15,576 nucleotides of DNA, from the NCBI GenBank assembly GCA_030595135.1, contig JAUVDU010000006.1:1-15576 (forward strand), in the 5' to 3' direction. This DNA is from Deltaproteobacteria bacterium. Its GTDB lineage: Bacteria > Desulfobacterota > Anaeroferrophillalia > Anaeroferrophillales > Tharpellaceae. Shown here piece after piece: positions 1 to 6,618 of the stretch; the stretch's first letter is position 1; the number at the start of each line of letters is the position of its first letter. Below the pieces are notes generated by a model that saw only the letters and a list, made by a program, of their open reading frames with translations, had not been told where the DNA came from and did no database searches. The translations under genes and the position numbers were made by a program.

Positions 1-628
1 AGTTAATCCGGATAAAAGGATGGATCCGACGACTACTGGCATGGTGAATGGCTTGGGCAAACATTTCCTTGCCGGTTCCCGACTCTCCAGTAATCAAAAT
101 CGGCAAAGCCGTTGCCGCCGCCTTCAAAGCCTCATTTTTAAGTTGCTCCATAACTGAACTTTCAGCAATAATACTGTCGAAGGTGTAACGGGTCGAACGT
201 AGGGATAAAATCTCCTTTTCGTAAAGCCTGACCTTGCTCTCAAGCAGGGAAAGACGGCCTGCCAACTTTTTAACGTCACCAATATCCTTGAACATCACTT
301 GGCCGAAAACAGCAATTACCTTACCATCTTTTTTGATAGGAATGCGCTGAACCACCATATCCTGGTTTTTCAGGCGATGGGCTTTGTTGATCTCAAGTAT
401 ACCGGTCTTGGCCACAATATGCATACGGGTGTTTTCGATAACCTCTGTTACATGCTTACCGATCTGGACAACAGGATCAATCCCCAAAAAATGTCCATAG
501 GGTGTATTTAAAAAGATGATATAGCCCTCTGCATCAGTGACAATAACACCGTTATGAATGTTGTCGATAATCAGATGGCAAAGCTCTAGAGCTGACTCCA
601 ACTTTGCCTTTGAGGATTTTTTTGACAT
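1..628 (-). CDS. Sigma-54-dependent transcriptional activator, PAS + AAA+ (partial, C-terminus outside window)
   Basis: Enhancer-binding protein that would activate sigma-54 RNA polymerase by ATP hydrolysis. Only the first 209 residues are visible; the gene runs off the left edge. Residues about 15-118 form a PAS-like sensor domain (NIHNGVIVTDAEGYIIFLN near residue 23, then IPIKKDGKVIAVFG near 96). Residues about 120-143 look like a short coiled-coil linker (KKLAGRLSLLESKVRLYEKE). The AAA+ domain follows, with Walker A GESGTGKE at 181-188. GAFTGA, Walker B and the Fis-type HTH must lie beyond the edge. The start at 628 is chosen for a purine-rich GAGGGAAGG just upstream; an in-frame ATG at 652 has no Shine-Dalgarno sequence. 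The gene is divergent from the bdh-TRAP operon, whose upstream region carries a -24/-12 promoter, so it is the likely local activator. The ligand is unknown. Confidence 0.93.
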   Translation of the reverse strand, partial: MSKKSSKAKLESALELCHLIIDNIHNGVIVTDAEGYIIFLNTPYGHFLGIDPVVQIGKHVTEVIENTRMHIVAKTGILEINKAHRLKNQDMVVQRIPIKKDGKVIAVFGQVMFKDIGDVKKLAGRLSLLESKVRLYEKEILSLRSTRYTFDSIIAESSVMEQLKNEALKAAATALPILITGESGTGKEMFAQAIHHASSRRIHPFIRIN

Positions 629-690
629 CCTTCCCTCATCTAGTGAACACATAAAAAGCGTAAATCACTATGTAGATCATTTGCTACAAA

Positions 691-719
691 AGCATACCAT
701 GCAAGTATCATTTCGTCAA
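691..719 (-). promoter_or_regulatory. Sigma-70-type promoter for the sigma-54 activator gene
   Basis: On the minus strand a TTGACG -35 box (714-719) lies 17 bases from a TATGCT -10 box (691-696). Transcription would start near 684, leaving a leader of about 55 bases before the activator ATG at 628. The -35 box sits inside the palindrome at 711-726, which suggests autorepression by the activator. Seen directly; activity is inferred. Confidence 0.55.
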
Positions 720-726
720 TACGAAA
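711..726. promoter_or_regulatory. Palindrome, candidate enhancer (UAS) of the sigma-54 activator
   Basis: TTTCGTCAATACGAAA is a perfect 6-bp inverted repeat with a 4-base centre. Its centre is about 135 bp upstream of the start expected from the -24/-12 promoter at 830-845, a usual place for an enhancer-binding protein. It also covers the -35 box of the activator's own promoter. Only one clear copy was found. Binding by the neighbouring activator is inferred. Confidence 0.5.
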
Positions 727-761
727 ACTATTTGCCCCCAAGATATTCATCCGACCCCTAA

Positions 762-774
762 CATCAAGTCATTG
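762..774 (+). promoter_or_regulatory. IHF-like binding site between enhancer and sigma-54 promoter
   Basis: CATCAAGTCATTG matches the IHF consensus WATCAANNNNTTR except at the first base. It lies between the palindrome (711-726) and the -24/-12 promoter (830-845), where IHF bends DNA at many sigma-54 promoters. A short motif in AT-rich DNA can occur by chance. Confidence 0.4.
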
Positions 775-829
775 TTTTATAAGAACATATTACTCAAAAT
801 CTTTCCTGTTTGGAAATAAATACCCTCCT

Positions 830-845
830 TGGCCGATATGTTGCA
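830..845 (+). promoter_or_regulatory. Sigma-54 (-24/-12) promoter for the bdh-TRAP operon
   Basis: TGGCCGATATGTTGCA carries GG (831-832) and GC (843-844) at the required 12-base offset, within TGGC and TTGC blocks close to the consensus TGGCAC-N5-TTGC. The expected start is near 855, giving a leader of about 240 bases before the dehydrogenase ATG at 1096. The divergent sigma-54 activator next to it supports the call. No convincing sigma-70 promoter was seen for this operon. Confidence 0.75.
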
Positions 846-949
846 AGGTATCGCATACTCTAACCCTGATCCGAGGCATTATTCTTTTAGCCAGATTTGA
901 TGGATCTGTAAAAAGTCAAAATCACTCTGGAAAAAAGAGGAAAATGACT

Positions 950-1120
950 ATGACACCCCTTGTCAATCCGGTGATCAGTACAATTTTCGACAGATGGAAC
1001 CGCGGTCCACCATATTTAAAAAGGAAATCCATTGCAATATCAACCCAGAACCAGACAAATAATATCCAGAAAAAGTCAACAAAGGAAATCAAATCATGCT
1101 CAAGAATAAAACGGCAATAG
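950..1120 (+). CDS. Possible small leader ORF overlapping the bdh start
   Basis: A 56-codon ORF begins MTPLVNPVISTIF and ends with TAG at 1118-1120, 25 bases inside the dehydrogenase gene in another frame. GAGG at 937-940 is 9 bases before the ATG at 950; an ATG at 944 is in frame but only 3 bases from that GAGG. The predicted peptide is rich in Lys, Asn, Gln and Ser in its second half and resembles nothing I recognise. It could be a translated leader coupled to bdh, or chance. Low confidence. Confidence 0.18.
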   Translation: MTPLVNPVISTIFDRWNRGPPYLKRKSIAISTQNQTNNIQKKSTKEIKSCSRIKRQ

Positions 1121-1872
1121 TCACAGGTGCAGGTAGCGGCATCGGTAAAGCGATAGCAATCCACTTGGCCAAACATGGTGCCAAGGTTGTGGTCGCCGAT
1201 CTCAATGAAGCCGCCGCCCGTGAAAGTGTCAATGAAATCAAGGATCTGAAAGGCTTATCCCTGGCCGCAGGTTGTGATGTCGCTAACGAACAAAGCGTCA
1301 AAGAGATGGTCCATAAAGCGGTCGATAGCTTTAACACAGTCGACATTCTGGTTAACAATGCCGGCCTGCAATTCATCAGCAAAATTGAGGAATTTCCACT
1401 CAAAAAATGGAACCAGTTGATTTCAGTCATGCTGACCGGCACCTTTCTTTGCACCAAAGCTTGTGTACCACATATGAAAAAAGCCAACTGGGGACGCATT
1501 ATCAATATCTCTTCAGCCCATGGCAAAACACCATCGCCTTGGAAGTGTGCCTACGTTTCGGCAAAACATGGGATAATTGGTTTTACCAAAGTAATGGCCT
1601 GTGAGCTAGCGGAATGGAATATCACTGCTAACTCTATCTGTCCGGGTTATGTTCTTACACCGCTGGTTGAAAAACAGATTGTTGATCTCGCCAAACAGCA
1701 TGGTATCAGTGAGGAGCAGGTACCGGAACAGGTTCTTTTGAAAAACCAGCCTTTGAAGAAGCTGGTCACAACCGACGAGCTTGCCGCGATGGCTCTCTAT
1801 CTTGTCGGACCGGCAGCCCAATGTATTACCGGCCAGGCCTTAAGTATTGATGGCGGCTGGACCTTTTCGTAA
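1096..1872 (+). CDS. bdhA: D-3-hydroxybutyrate dehydrogenase (SDR family)
   Basis: Soluble NAD-dependent short-chain dehydrogenase, 258 aa, that would interconvert (R)-3-hydroxybutyrate and acetoacetate. The Rossmann motif TGAGSGIG is at 10-17, acidic Asp35 at the end of the second strand favours NAD over NADP, and NNAG is at 87-90. The catalytic Ser140, Tyr153 and Lys157 lie in INISSAHG and YVSAK. The stretch VNNAGLQFISKIEEFP, the ICPGYVLTPLVEKQI segment and the C-terminal DGGW are typical of 3-hydroxybutyrate dehydrogenases rather than general SDRs. Met112 sits where many SDRs have the fourth catalytic residue, Asn. AGGA lies 9 bases before the ATG. It is first in an operon with a TRAP transporter behind a -24/-12 promoter, so it probably acts on the imported substrate or on acetoacetate made elsewhere. 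Another 3-hydroxyacid substrate remains possible. Confidence 0.88.
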   Translation: MLKNKTAIVTGAGSGIGKAIAIHLAKHGAKVVVADLNEAAARESVNEIKDLKGLSLAAGCDVANEQSVKEMVHKAVDSFNTVDILVNNAGLQFISKIEEFPLKKWNQLISVMLTGTFLCTKACVPHMKKANWGRIINISSAHGKTPSPWKCAYVSAKHGIIGFTKVMACELAEWNITANSICPGYVLTPLVEKQIVDLAKQHGISEEQVPEQVLLKNQPLKKLVTTDELAAMALYLVGPAAQCITGQALSIDGGWTFS

Positions 1873-1893
1873 AAATTAATTCTAGTTTTAACG

Positions 1894-1919
1894 ATGTTTG
1901 AAGAATTAGCTTCAAACAT
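1894..1919 (+). other. Stem-loop between bdh and dctP
   Basis: ATGTTTGAAG (1894-1903) and CTTCAAACAT (1910-1919) form a perfect 10-bp stem with a 6-base loop, 35 bases before the dctP ATG. It is followed by a short TTCTT, not a long T-run, so an mRNA-stability or processing element is more likely than a strong terminator. The first ATG of the extended dctP frame lies inside this stem, which argues against that upstream start. Confidence 0.6.
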
Positions 1920-1953
1920 TTCTTGCAAACCAATTTCCAAAGGGAGAGAAAAG

Positions 1954-3111
1954 ATGAAAAAGAGTTTAAGTTTACTGGTCACTATTGCATTCACCCTGTC
2001 ACTGTTGGCTATGCCGACCGGCGCCGAAGCTGCAAAACGCGAAAAATTCGGCACCGACTCCAGACATAAAACCGTCAAACGTCTAAAAGTTGAAACCTCC
2101 AGTGAAAAACCAATTAAGTGGAAGATGGTCATGCCTTGGTCAAAAGGACTACTCTTTTTTGACTACGCTCAGCATTTTGCTGACTCTGTACGGCTTGCTT
2201 CCGGCGGCCGTCTTTTAATTAAATGTTTCTCTGCCGGTGAACTAGTTCCGGCGATGCAGAGTTTTGATGCAGTGAGTAAGGGTTCAGCTCAATGCCTGCA
2301 TGATTGGCCCGGTTACTGGAAGGGTAAAAATGAGGCTTTCGTCGCTTTTGCCGCAGTACCTATGGGTTTAGACGCCGAGCTCTACAATGTCTGGCTCTAT
2401 GAACGGGGCGGTGCTGAGATGATGAATGAGCTCTACGGCCGCTACAATATGGTTGCCCTACCTGGTGGCCAGTGTGGTCAGGAAATGGGCCTGCTCTCTA
2501 ATAAAGCAGCCACTAAACTTGAAGATTTCAAGGGCCTGAAGGTTAGAACTGCAGGTTGGTTTATGGATATCATGACCATGATGGGCGCTTCAGCCACCCC
2601 GATACCCGGCGGTGAAGTCTATCTCGCCCTCGAACGCGGCGTTATCGATGCGGCCGAGTTTTCATCTCCATCCCTCAACTATCCAATGGGTTTTGATGAA
2701 ATCACCAAATACGTCATCGAACCCGGCGTCCACCAGCCCTGCAGCCAGTTCGGCTTCGCCTTCAACACCGACGCGTGGAACAAGCTGCCTGAAGATCTCA
2801 AGTGGATTGTCAAGATTTGCGCCAAAGAGACCCAGATTTGGAGTTATAACTGGACAACCAACCTCGACCTTAAAGCGATCGAACTTTTCAAAAAGAATGT
2901 CAAATTTCTCAAAATGGATAAAGAGACCATCATCGCCTTCAAAAAGACCGCCAAAACTCATCTTGACTCTTTGAAAGCCAAATATCCCGATGTTAAAAAG
3001 GCTCTCGACTCTCAAGAAACCCTAGTTGATGATTTTGCCGATTGGCGTGACATCCGCTCCGGTATCACCCCTTGGCCTTACCAAACCTTTATTGACGGCA
3101 AGACCAATTAA
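1954..3111 (+). CDS. dctP: TRAP transporter substrate-binding protein, DctP family (TakP-like)
   Basis: Periplasmic solute-binding subunit of a tripartite ATP-independent transporter, 385 aa. The start at 1954 is preferred over an in-frame ATG at 1894: it has AGGGAG about 7 bases upstream and opens directly into a signal peptide (MKKSLSLLVTIAFTLSLLAMP, likely cleavage after GAEA near residue 26). The mature protein starts its fold at IKWKMVMPWSKG (54-65). Arg198 in GLKVRTAG is the usual DctP carboxylate-binding Arg. ERGVIDAAEFSSP and the YVIEPGVHQP segment are typical of the TakP/lactate-type branch, which binds small 2-oxo or hydroxy monocarboxylates, often with a metal ion. The exact ligand is unknown; 3-hydroxybutyrate or a related acid is suggested by the adjacent dehydrogenase. 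Stem-loops lie on both sides of the gene. Confidence 0.93.
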   Translation: MKKSLSLLVTIAFTLSLLAMPTGAEAAKREKFGTDSRHKTVKRLKVETSSEKPIKWKMVMPWSKGLLFFDYAQHFADSVRLASGGRLLIKCFSAGELVPAMQSFDAVSKGSAQCLHDWPGYWKGKNEAFVAFAAVPMGLDAELYNVWLYERGGAEMMNELYGRYNMVALPGGQCGQEMGLLSNKAATKLEDFKGLKVRTAGWFMDIMTMMGASATPIPGGEVYLALERGVIDAAEFSSPSLNYPMGFDEITKYVIEPGVHQPCSQFGFAFNTDAWNKLPEDLKWIVKICAKETQIWSYNWTTNLDLKAIELFKKNVKFLKMDKETIIAFKKTAKTHLDSLKAKYPDVKKALDSQETLVDDFADWRDIRSGITPWPYQTFIDGKTN

Positions 3112-3144
3112 GCGACAATAGGTTTAGAAGAAATCCGACTACCG

Positions 3145-3179
3145 CATCCGGCATAAGTTTTAATGACTCATGCCGGATG
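3145..3179 (+). other. Stem-loop between dctP and dctQ
   Basis: CATCCGGCAT (3145-3154) pairs perfectly with ATGCCGGATG (3170-3179). The stem can extend by three more pairs after one mismatch, leaving a 7-base loop. A run of seven T lies about 13 bases later (3192-3198). This could be a partial terminator or a 3'-end stabiliser that gives more binding-protein mRNA than membrane-subunit mRNA. The pairing is seen; the role is inferred. Confidence 0.65.
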
Positions 3180-3215
3180 TTGATATTCTTATTTTTTTCA
3201 CTATTCGGAGAAAAA

Positions 3216-3731
3216 ATGAGCCACACATTTGACAATATGATTAGTCAGATCAACGAAAAGATCGGCCGCGTGGGTGCCCTCCTGATCTTACCGATGATCG
3301 GGGTTATTATTTACGAGGTTGCCATGCGCTACATATTTGCCGCACCAACCTCATGGGGGTTCGAAGTCACAACCTTCATCTACGGCGTCCACTATATTCT
3401 GGGTATCAGCTACACGCAACTTCATAAAGGCCACGTTTCAATTGATATTTTTGAAGCCCGGCTGCCCACCAAAAAAAGGGCTGTTTTGAGTATCATTACC
3501 AGCTTGCTCATATTTTTTCCAACTTTTACCTGTATGACCTTTTTCTCCTGGAGTTACGCCCTCGATTCATGGAGAAACTGGGAGCATCTATCGACCAGCT
3601 GGGCACCCCCGATCTACCCCTTTAAAACCTTAATGGCAATTGGCTTTTCCCTACTTTTAATCCAGATGATCGCCAAACTGATACAGGACTGGAATACCGT
3701 CATCAGCAAATCTGAGGAGAATCAATCATGA
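3216..3731 (+). CDS. dctQ: TRAP transporter small membrane subunit, DctQ family
   Basis: Small integral membrane subunit, 171 aa, pairing with DctM. The ATG at 3216 has CGGAG 5 bases upstream. A longer in-frame start at 3177 would begin inside the preceding stem-loop and add a hydrophobic run without an RBS. Four likely membrane helices are visible: about 18-40 (GALLILPMIGVIIYEVAMRY), 53-72, 88-112 and 135-158. The stretch KGHVSIDIF after helix two is the usual DctQ loop signature. The stop overlaps the dctM start by four bases (ATGA), so the two are translationally coupled. Confidence 0.92.
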   Translation: MSHTFDNMISQINEKIGRVGALLILPMIGVIIYEVAMRYIFAAPTSWGFEVTTFIYGVHYILGISYTQLHKGHVSIDIFEARLPTKKRAVLSIITSLLIFFPTFTCMTFFSWSYALDSWRNWEHLSTSWAPPIYPFKTLMAIGFSLLLIQMIAKLIQDWNTVISKSEENQS

Positions 3732-5068
3732 GTGCAGAAGTCCTCACTATCCTGATGTTCGCAACCCTGATTATAGCTATTGTCATGGGTCATCCTTTAG
3801 CCTACACTTTAGCTGCTGTTGCCACTCTTTTTGGACTTATAGACAACGGATTTAATGTCCCCATCCTCTTTGACATGTTTGCTAATAATTCATGGGGCTT
3901 GATGCAAAACTATGTTATCGTAGCGGTACCTCTTTTTATCATGATGGCCCAGGTGCTTGACCGCTCGAAAGTATCGGAAAGACTCTTTGAATCCCTCTAT
4001 ATTGTTCTCGGCGGCTTAAAAGGAGGCCTTGGTCTGGCCGTAGTTGTTGTCAGCACGGTATTTGCTGCAACCACTGGCATTATAGGAGCCTCAGTCGTCG
4101 CTATGGGACTGATGGCAGGCCCCTCCCTGATCAAAAAAGGGTACCAAAAAGAGCTTACCGCCGGTATTATTTGCGCCTCAGGAACTATGGGAATTCTCAT
4201 TCCTCCGAGTATCATGCTGGTTATTTATGGTGGTCTGACCGGCTTTAAAGAAACCTCCGTCGGCAACCTCTTCGCTGGGGCTATTTTACCCGGCATCTTA
4301 CTTGCCACCCTCTATTTTGTCTACATTGTCATTCTCTGTCATATCAACCCCAAAATTGGCCCTCCCATTAAAGAGAGTGATCGCACCCACACGGCCGTGC
4401 AAAAATGGACGATGACCTTGAAATCGTTGGTCCCCCCCTTAGGTCTTATCTTGACCGTAATGGGCACCATTTTAACCGGCATTGCCACACCTACTGAAGC
4501 CGCAGCTTTAGGTGTCGCCGGAGCCATGTTTCTGGCCCTGGCTAACCGACAACTTAATTGGCGAGTATTGAAAGAAGCAAGCCTCTCGACCTATAGAACC
4601 ACGGCTATGATCATGATGCTTTTTATCGGCGGTAAATTGTTTAGTACCGTCTTTTTAAGCATCGGCGGTGGGGATGTGGTGGCTGACTTTCTTTTGGGCG
4701 GCAGTCTTAGTCGCTATGCGGTTTTAGCAATCATGATGGCTATCGTCTTTTTTATGGGAATGTTCATCGATTGGGCCGCTATCCTCTTGGTGACTGTACC
4801 GATCTTCACACCAATTGCCATGGAACTCGATTTCAACCCCTTGTGGTTTGCGATGCTGATGTGCGTCAACCTGCAAACTTCATTTCTGACCCCGCCTTTC
4901 GGCTACGCCCTCTTCTATTTTAAAGGGGTAGCACCTGAGGGAATAAACATCGGCCACATCTATCGCGGAATTATCCCCTTTGTCGGCCTGCAGTTACTAG
5001 GGTTGGCAATTATGATCATCTTCCCCGAAATTATCACTTGGCTACCGAAAGTGCTCTTCAGTCATTAG
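3728..5068 (+). CDS. dctM: TRAP transporter large membrane subunit, DctM family
   Basis: Large permease subunit, 446 aa, a normal full length, which carries substrate with Na+ or H+ together with DctQ. The whole protein is hydrophobic with about twelve likely helices. Recognisable DctM signatures are AATTGIIGASVVAMGLMAGP followed by a loop and GTMGILIPPSIMLVIYG in the first half, and ATPTEAAALGVAGA and FLTPPFGYALFYFKG in the second. GAGGAG precedes the ATG, which overlaps the dctQ stop. It is the last certain gene of the bdh-dctPQM operon. A 7-bp hairpin follows. Confidence 0.95.
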   Translation: MSAEVLTILMFATLIIAIVMGHPLAYTLAAVATLFGLIDNGFNVPILFDMFANNSWGLMQNYVIVAVPLFIMMAQVLDRSKVSERLFESLYIVLGGLKGGLGLAVVVVSTVFAATTGIIGASVVAMGLMAGPSLIKKGYQKELTAGIICASGTMGILIPPSIMLVIYGGLTGFKETSVGNLFAGAILPGILLATLYFVYIVILCHINPKIGPPIKESDRTHTAVQKWTMTLKSLVPPLGLILTVMGTILTGIATPTEAAALGVAGAMFLALANRQLNWRVLKEASLSTYRTTAMIMMLFIGGKLFSTVFLSIGGGDVVADFLLGGSLSRYAVLAIMMAIVFFMGMFIDWAAILLVTVPIFTPIAMELDFNPLWFAMLMCVNLQTSFLTPPFGYALFYFKGVAPEGINIGHIYRGIIPFVGLQLLGLAIMIIFPEIITWLPKVLFSH

Positions 5069-5071
5069 ATA

Positions 5072-5094
5072 GGTTGATCCACCTTAAATCAACC
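5072..5094 (+). terminator. Short hairpin after dctM, possible operon end
   Basis: GGTTGAT (5072-5078) and ATCAACC (5088-5094) form a perfect 7-bp stem with a 9-base loop, three bases after the dctM stop. No T-run follows, so it is at best a weak or factor-dependent terminator, or an mRNA 3' stabiliser. Confidence 0.35.
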
Positions 5095-5171
5095 GAGCAG
5101 GATGTACATAATTTTCGTGAAATATTTCCAAAACCCTACATTATTTAAAGAGAAGAAGCCGTAAAGAAACC

Positions 5172-5214
5172 CTCTGGCAAGCTTCCGCTAACGTAGCAAA
5201 AACTCCAACCAGAG
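5172..5214. repeat. Nested inverted repeats upstream of the small HTH gene
   Basis: CTCTGG (5172-5177) pairs with CCAGAG (5209-5214), and inside this GCTA (5187-5190) pairs with TAGC (5194-5197). The structure lies just before the small HTH ORF. It could be a regulatory RNA fold or an operator pair, or chance; nothing else marks it. Confidence 0.3.
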
Positions 5215-5243
5215 CTATGGTTAAAAAAATAGGAACAGAAAAA

Positions 5244-5435
5244 ATGAAAATGGTTAAAGATGATAGTGTATATAATAGTACCGAGGTTGCTGTGCTTCTT
5301 GATACAAGTCCTGATGATGTCAATTATATGGCTCGTAAGGGAATTCTGCCCGGCTATAAGGAGAGGAAAATCTGGCGATTTGATAAGCGAGTGCTAACTC
5401 GGTGGATCAAGGCTCGTAAATTAATTGAAGCATGA
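5244..5435 (+). CDS. Small helix-turn-helix protein (excisionase/MerR-like HTH_17 type)
   Basis: A 63-aa protein made almost entirely of one winged-helix DNA-binding domain. STEVAVLLDTSPDDVNYMARKG forms the HTH, followed by the wing ILPGYKERKIWRFDKRVLTRWI. This pattern, ending in W-R-F-x-x-x-x-x-x-x-W, is typical of the small excisionase-type HTH proteins. The start at 5244 has AGGA 9 bases upstream; an in-frame ATG at 5217 lacks an RBS. The gene follows the TRAP operon after 175 bases. Its stop is one base from the stop of the convergent acyl-CoA dehydrogenase gene. There is no integrase nearby, so a regulatory role is more likely than excision. Its target is unknown. Confidence 0.72.
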   Translation: MKMVKDDSVYNSTEVAVLLDTSPDDVNYMARKGILPGYKERKIWRFDKRVLTRWIKARKLIEA

Positions 5436-5436
5436 T

Positions 5437-6582
5437 CTAAAACGTCTCAACGCCGAGTATTCCACGGGCAATAATCAGTCTTCTGACTTCCGATGTCCCT
5501 GCGCCTATTTCATATAATTTTGCATCTCTGAGATACCGGTTGACAGGGTATTCCAACATGTATCCATAGCCTCCATGTATCTGGATCGCATCCAATGTTA
5601 TTTTGGTCGTTGCTTCAGCCGTAAAAAGGATAGCCGCTGCCGCTTGCAGATTGATTTTTTTGCCCTCTTCAGCCTGCATTGCGGCGTCATAGATTAACAA
5701 TCTTGCCGCCTCAATAGTGGTATACATGTCGGCAAGTTTTGCCTGCACTAACTGGAAATTACAGATTTCCTTGCCAAACTGTTTTCGTTCTTTCGAATAT
5801 TTGACCGATTCCCTGAATGCACCTTCCGCCAGTCCCAGAGCGATGGCCGCAACCACAACCCTTTCGATATCCAAACCTGACATCATTACTTTTACGCCTT
5901 CATTTTCTTTGCCCAGAATGTTCTTGGCCGGCACCAGACAATCTTCAAAAAACAGCTCCGAAGTCTTTGAGCCTCGATGACCCATCTTCTCAAAGGGTTT
6001 TGAGACTGAAAACCCGGGGAATTGTTTTTCAACCAGAAATGCCGTTATACCCCTCGATCCTTTCTCTTTATCGGTCTTGGCATAGACAATTATTACATCG
6101 GCTTGCGGGCCGTTAGTGATAAACGTTTTACTGCCGTTTAAAATGTAATTTTTCCCATCTCGTTTAGCGGAAGTTTGAATGCTTACGGCATCAGAGCCAG
6201 CCCCGGGCTCGGTTAGACCAAGCGCACCAACTTTTTCTCCCGAACATAGTCCGGGAAGATATTTACTTCGTTGTTCATCATTGCCATTATTATAAAGATT
6301 GTGCATACATAAATTTGCATGAGCAATATAGGATAACGATATTGCCGCACTATATTTTCCAATCTCCTCAGCGATAATAACCTGTGCAAAAGACCCTAAT
6401 CCGGCGCCGCCGTAGATTTCAGGAACAGACGAACCCAATACCCCGAGATCGCCCAATTTTTTCCACATACCATCAGGCCATTTATCTTCTTTATCCATAT
6501 CTTCGGCAATTGGTTCAATCTCATTTTTAACAAATTTACCCACACTTTTTTGGAGCATAACCAGCTCTTCACTTAATTTCAT
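5437..6582 (-). CDS. ivd: Acyl-CoA dehydrogenase, isovaleryl-CoA dehydrogenase type
   Basis: FAD enzyme, 381 aa, full length for the family, that would oxidise isovaleryl-CoA or a similar branched acyl-CoA to its 2,3-enoyl-CoA and pass electrons to ETF. The signatures ALGLTEPGAGSD (120-131) and FITNGPQADVIIVYAKTD (154-171) are FAD/substrate-site segments. The catalytic base is telling: most family members carry Glu just before the GTS of the C-terminal motif, but here that place is Ala361 (LYEIGAGTSEVRR). Glu240 in GLDIER instead matches the Glu of human isovaleryl-CoA dehydrogenase. The C-terminal HGGYGYMLEYPVNRYLRDAK block is normal. AAAGGAAG precedes the start. It is last in the six-gene operon, 36 bases after the carboxyltransferase. 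Isovaleryl-CoA is the best guess; another methyl-branched substrate is possible. Confidence 0.88.
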   Translation of the reverse strand: MKLSEELVMLQKSVGKFVKNEIEPIAEDMDKEDKWPDGMWKKLGDLGVLGSSVPEIYGGAGLGSFAQVIIAEEIGKYSAAISLSYIAHANLCMHNLYNNGNDEQRSKYLPGLCSGEKVGALGLTEPGAGSDAVSIQTSAKRDGKNYILNGSKTFITNGPQADVIIVYAKTDKEKGSRGITAFLVEKQFPGFSVSKPFEKMGHRGSKTSELFFEDCLVPAKNILGKENEGVKVMMSGLDIERVVVAAIALGLAEGAFRESVKYSKERKQFGKEICNFQLVQAKLADMYTTIEAARLLIYDAAMQAEEGKKINLQAAAAILFTAEATTKITLDAIQIHGGYGYMLEYPVNRYLRDAKLYEIGAGTSEVRRLIIARGILGVETF

Positions 6583-6618
6583 TAGATATCTTCCTTTCTT
6601 GATGGTCAGGTTACAGCG

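Larger units (their letters stand above)
629..1095. other. Intergenic control region between the sigma-54 activator and bdh
   Basis: This 467-base gap holds, from left to right, the activator's sigma-70 promoter, a palindrome, an IHF-like site and the -24/-12 promoter, each listed separately. The leader from about 855 to 1095 has only weak internal structure: a 5-bp hairpin at 891-907 (CAGAT/ATCTG) and the 8-bp palindrome ACCGCGGT near 1000. A small overlapping ORF from 950 is listed separately with low confidence. No RNA gene or known riboswitch was recognised. Confidence 0.6.

Noticed and set aside
1089..1526. Minus-strand ORF of 145 codons opposite bdh
   Set aside because: It lies fully against a well-supported SDR gene and has no domain. 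The same holds for the antisense ORFs at 6976-7455 and 13960-14415.
1894..1953. Upstream start for dctP at 1894
   Set aside because: It lies inside a 10-bp stem-loop, has no RBS and would place 20 residues before a clear signal peptide.
3177..3215. Upstream start for dctQ at 3177
   Set aside because: It begins in the stem-loop and lacks an RBS, while 3216 has CGGAG at proper spacing.
5176..5189. Sigma-54-like element TGGCAAGCTTCCGC before the HTH gene
   Set aside because: The GG to GC offset is one base short of the strict 12-base spacing.
5244..5435. Prophage or integrative element based on the excisionase-like HTH protein
   Set aside because: No integrase, att repeat, tRNA or phage gene is visible; small HTH proteins of this type also occur as plain regulators.
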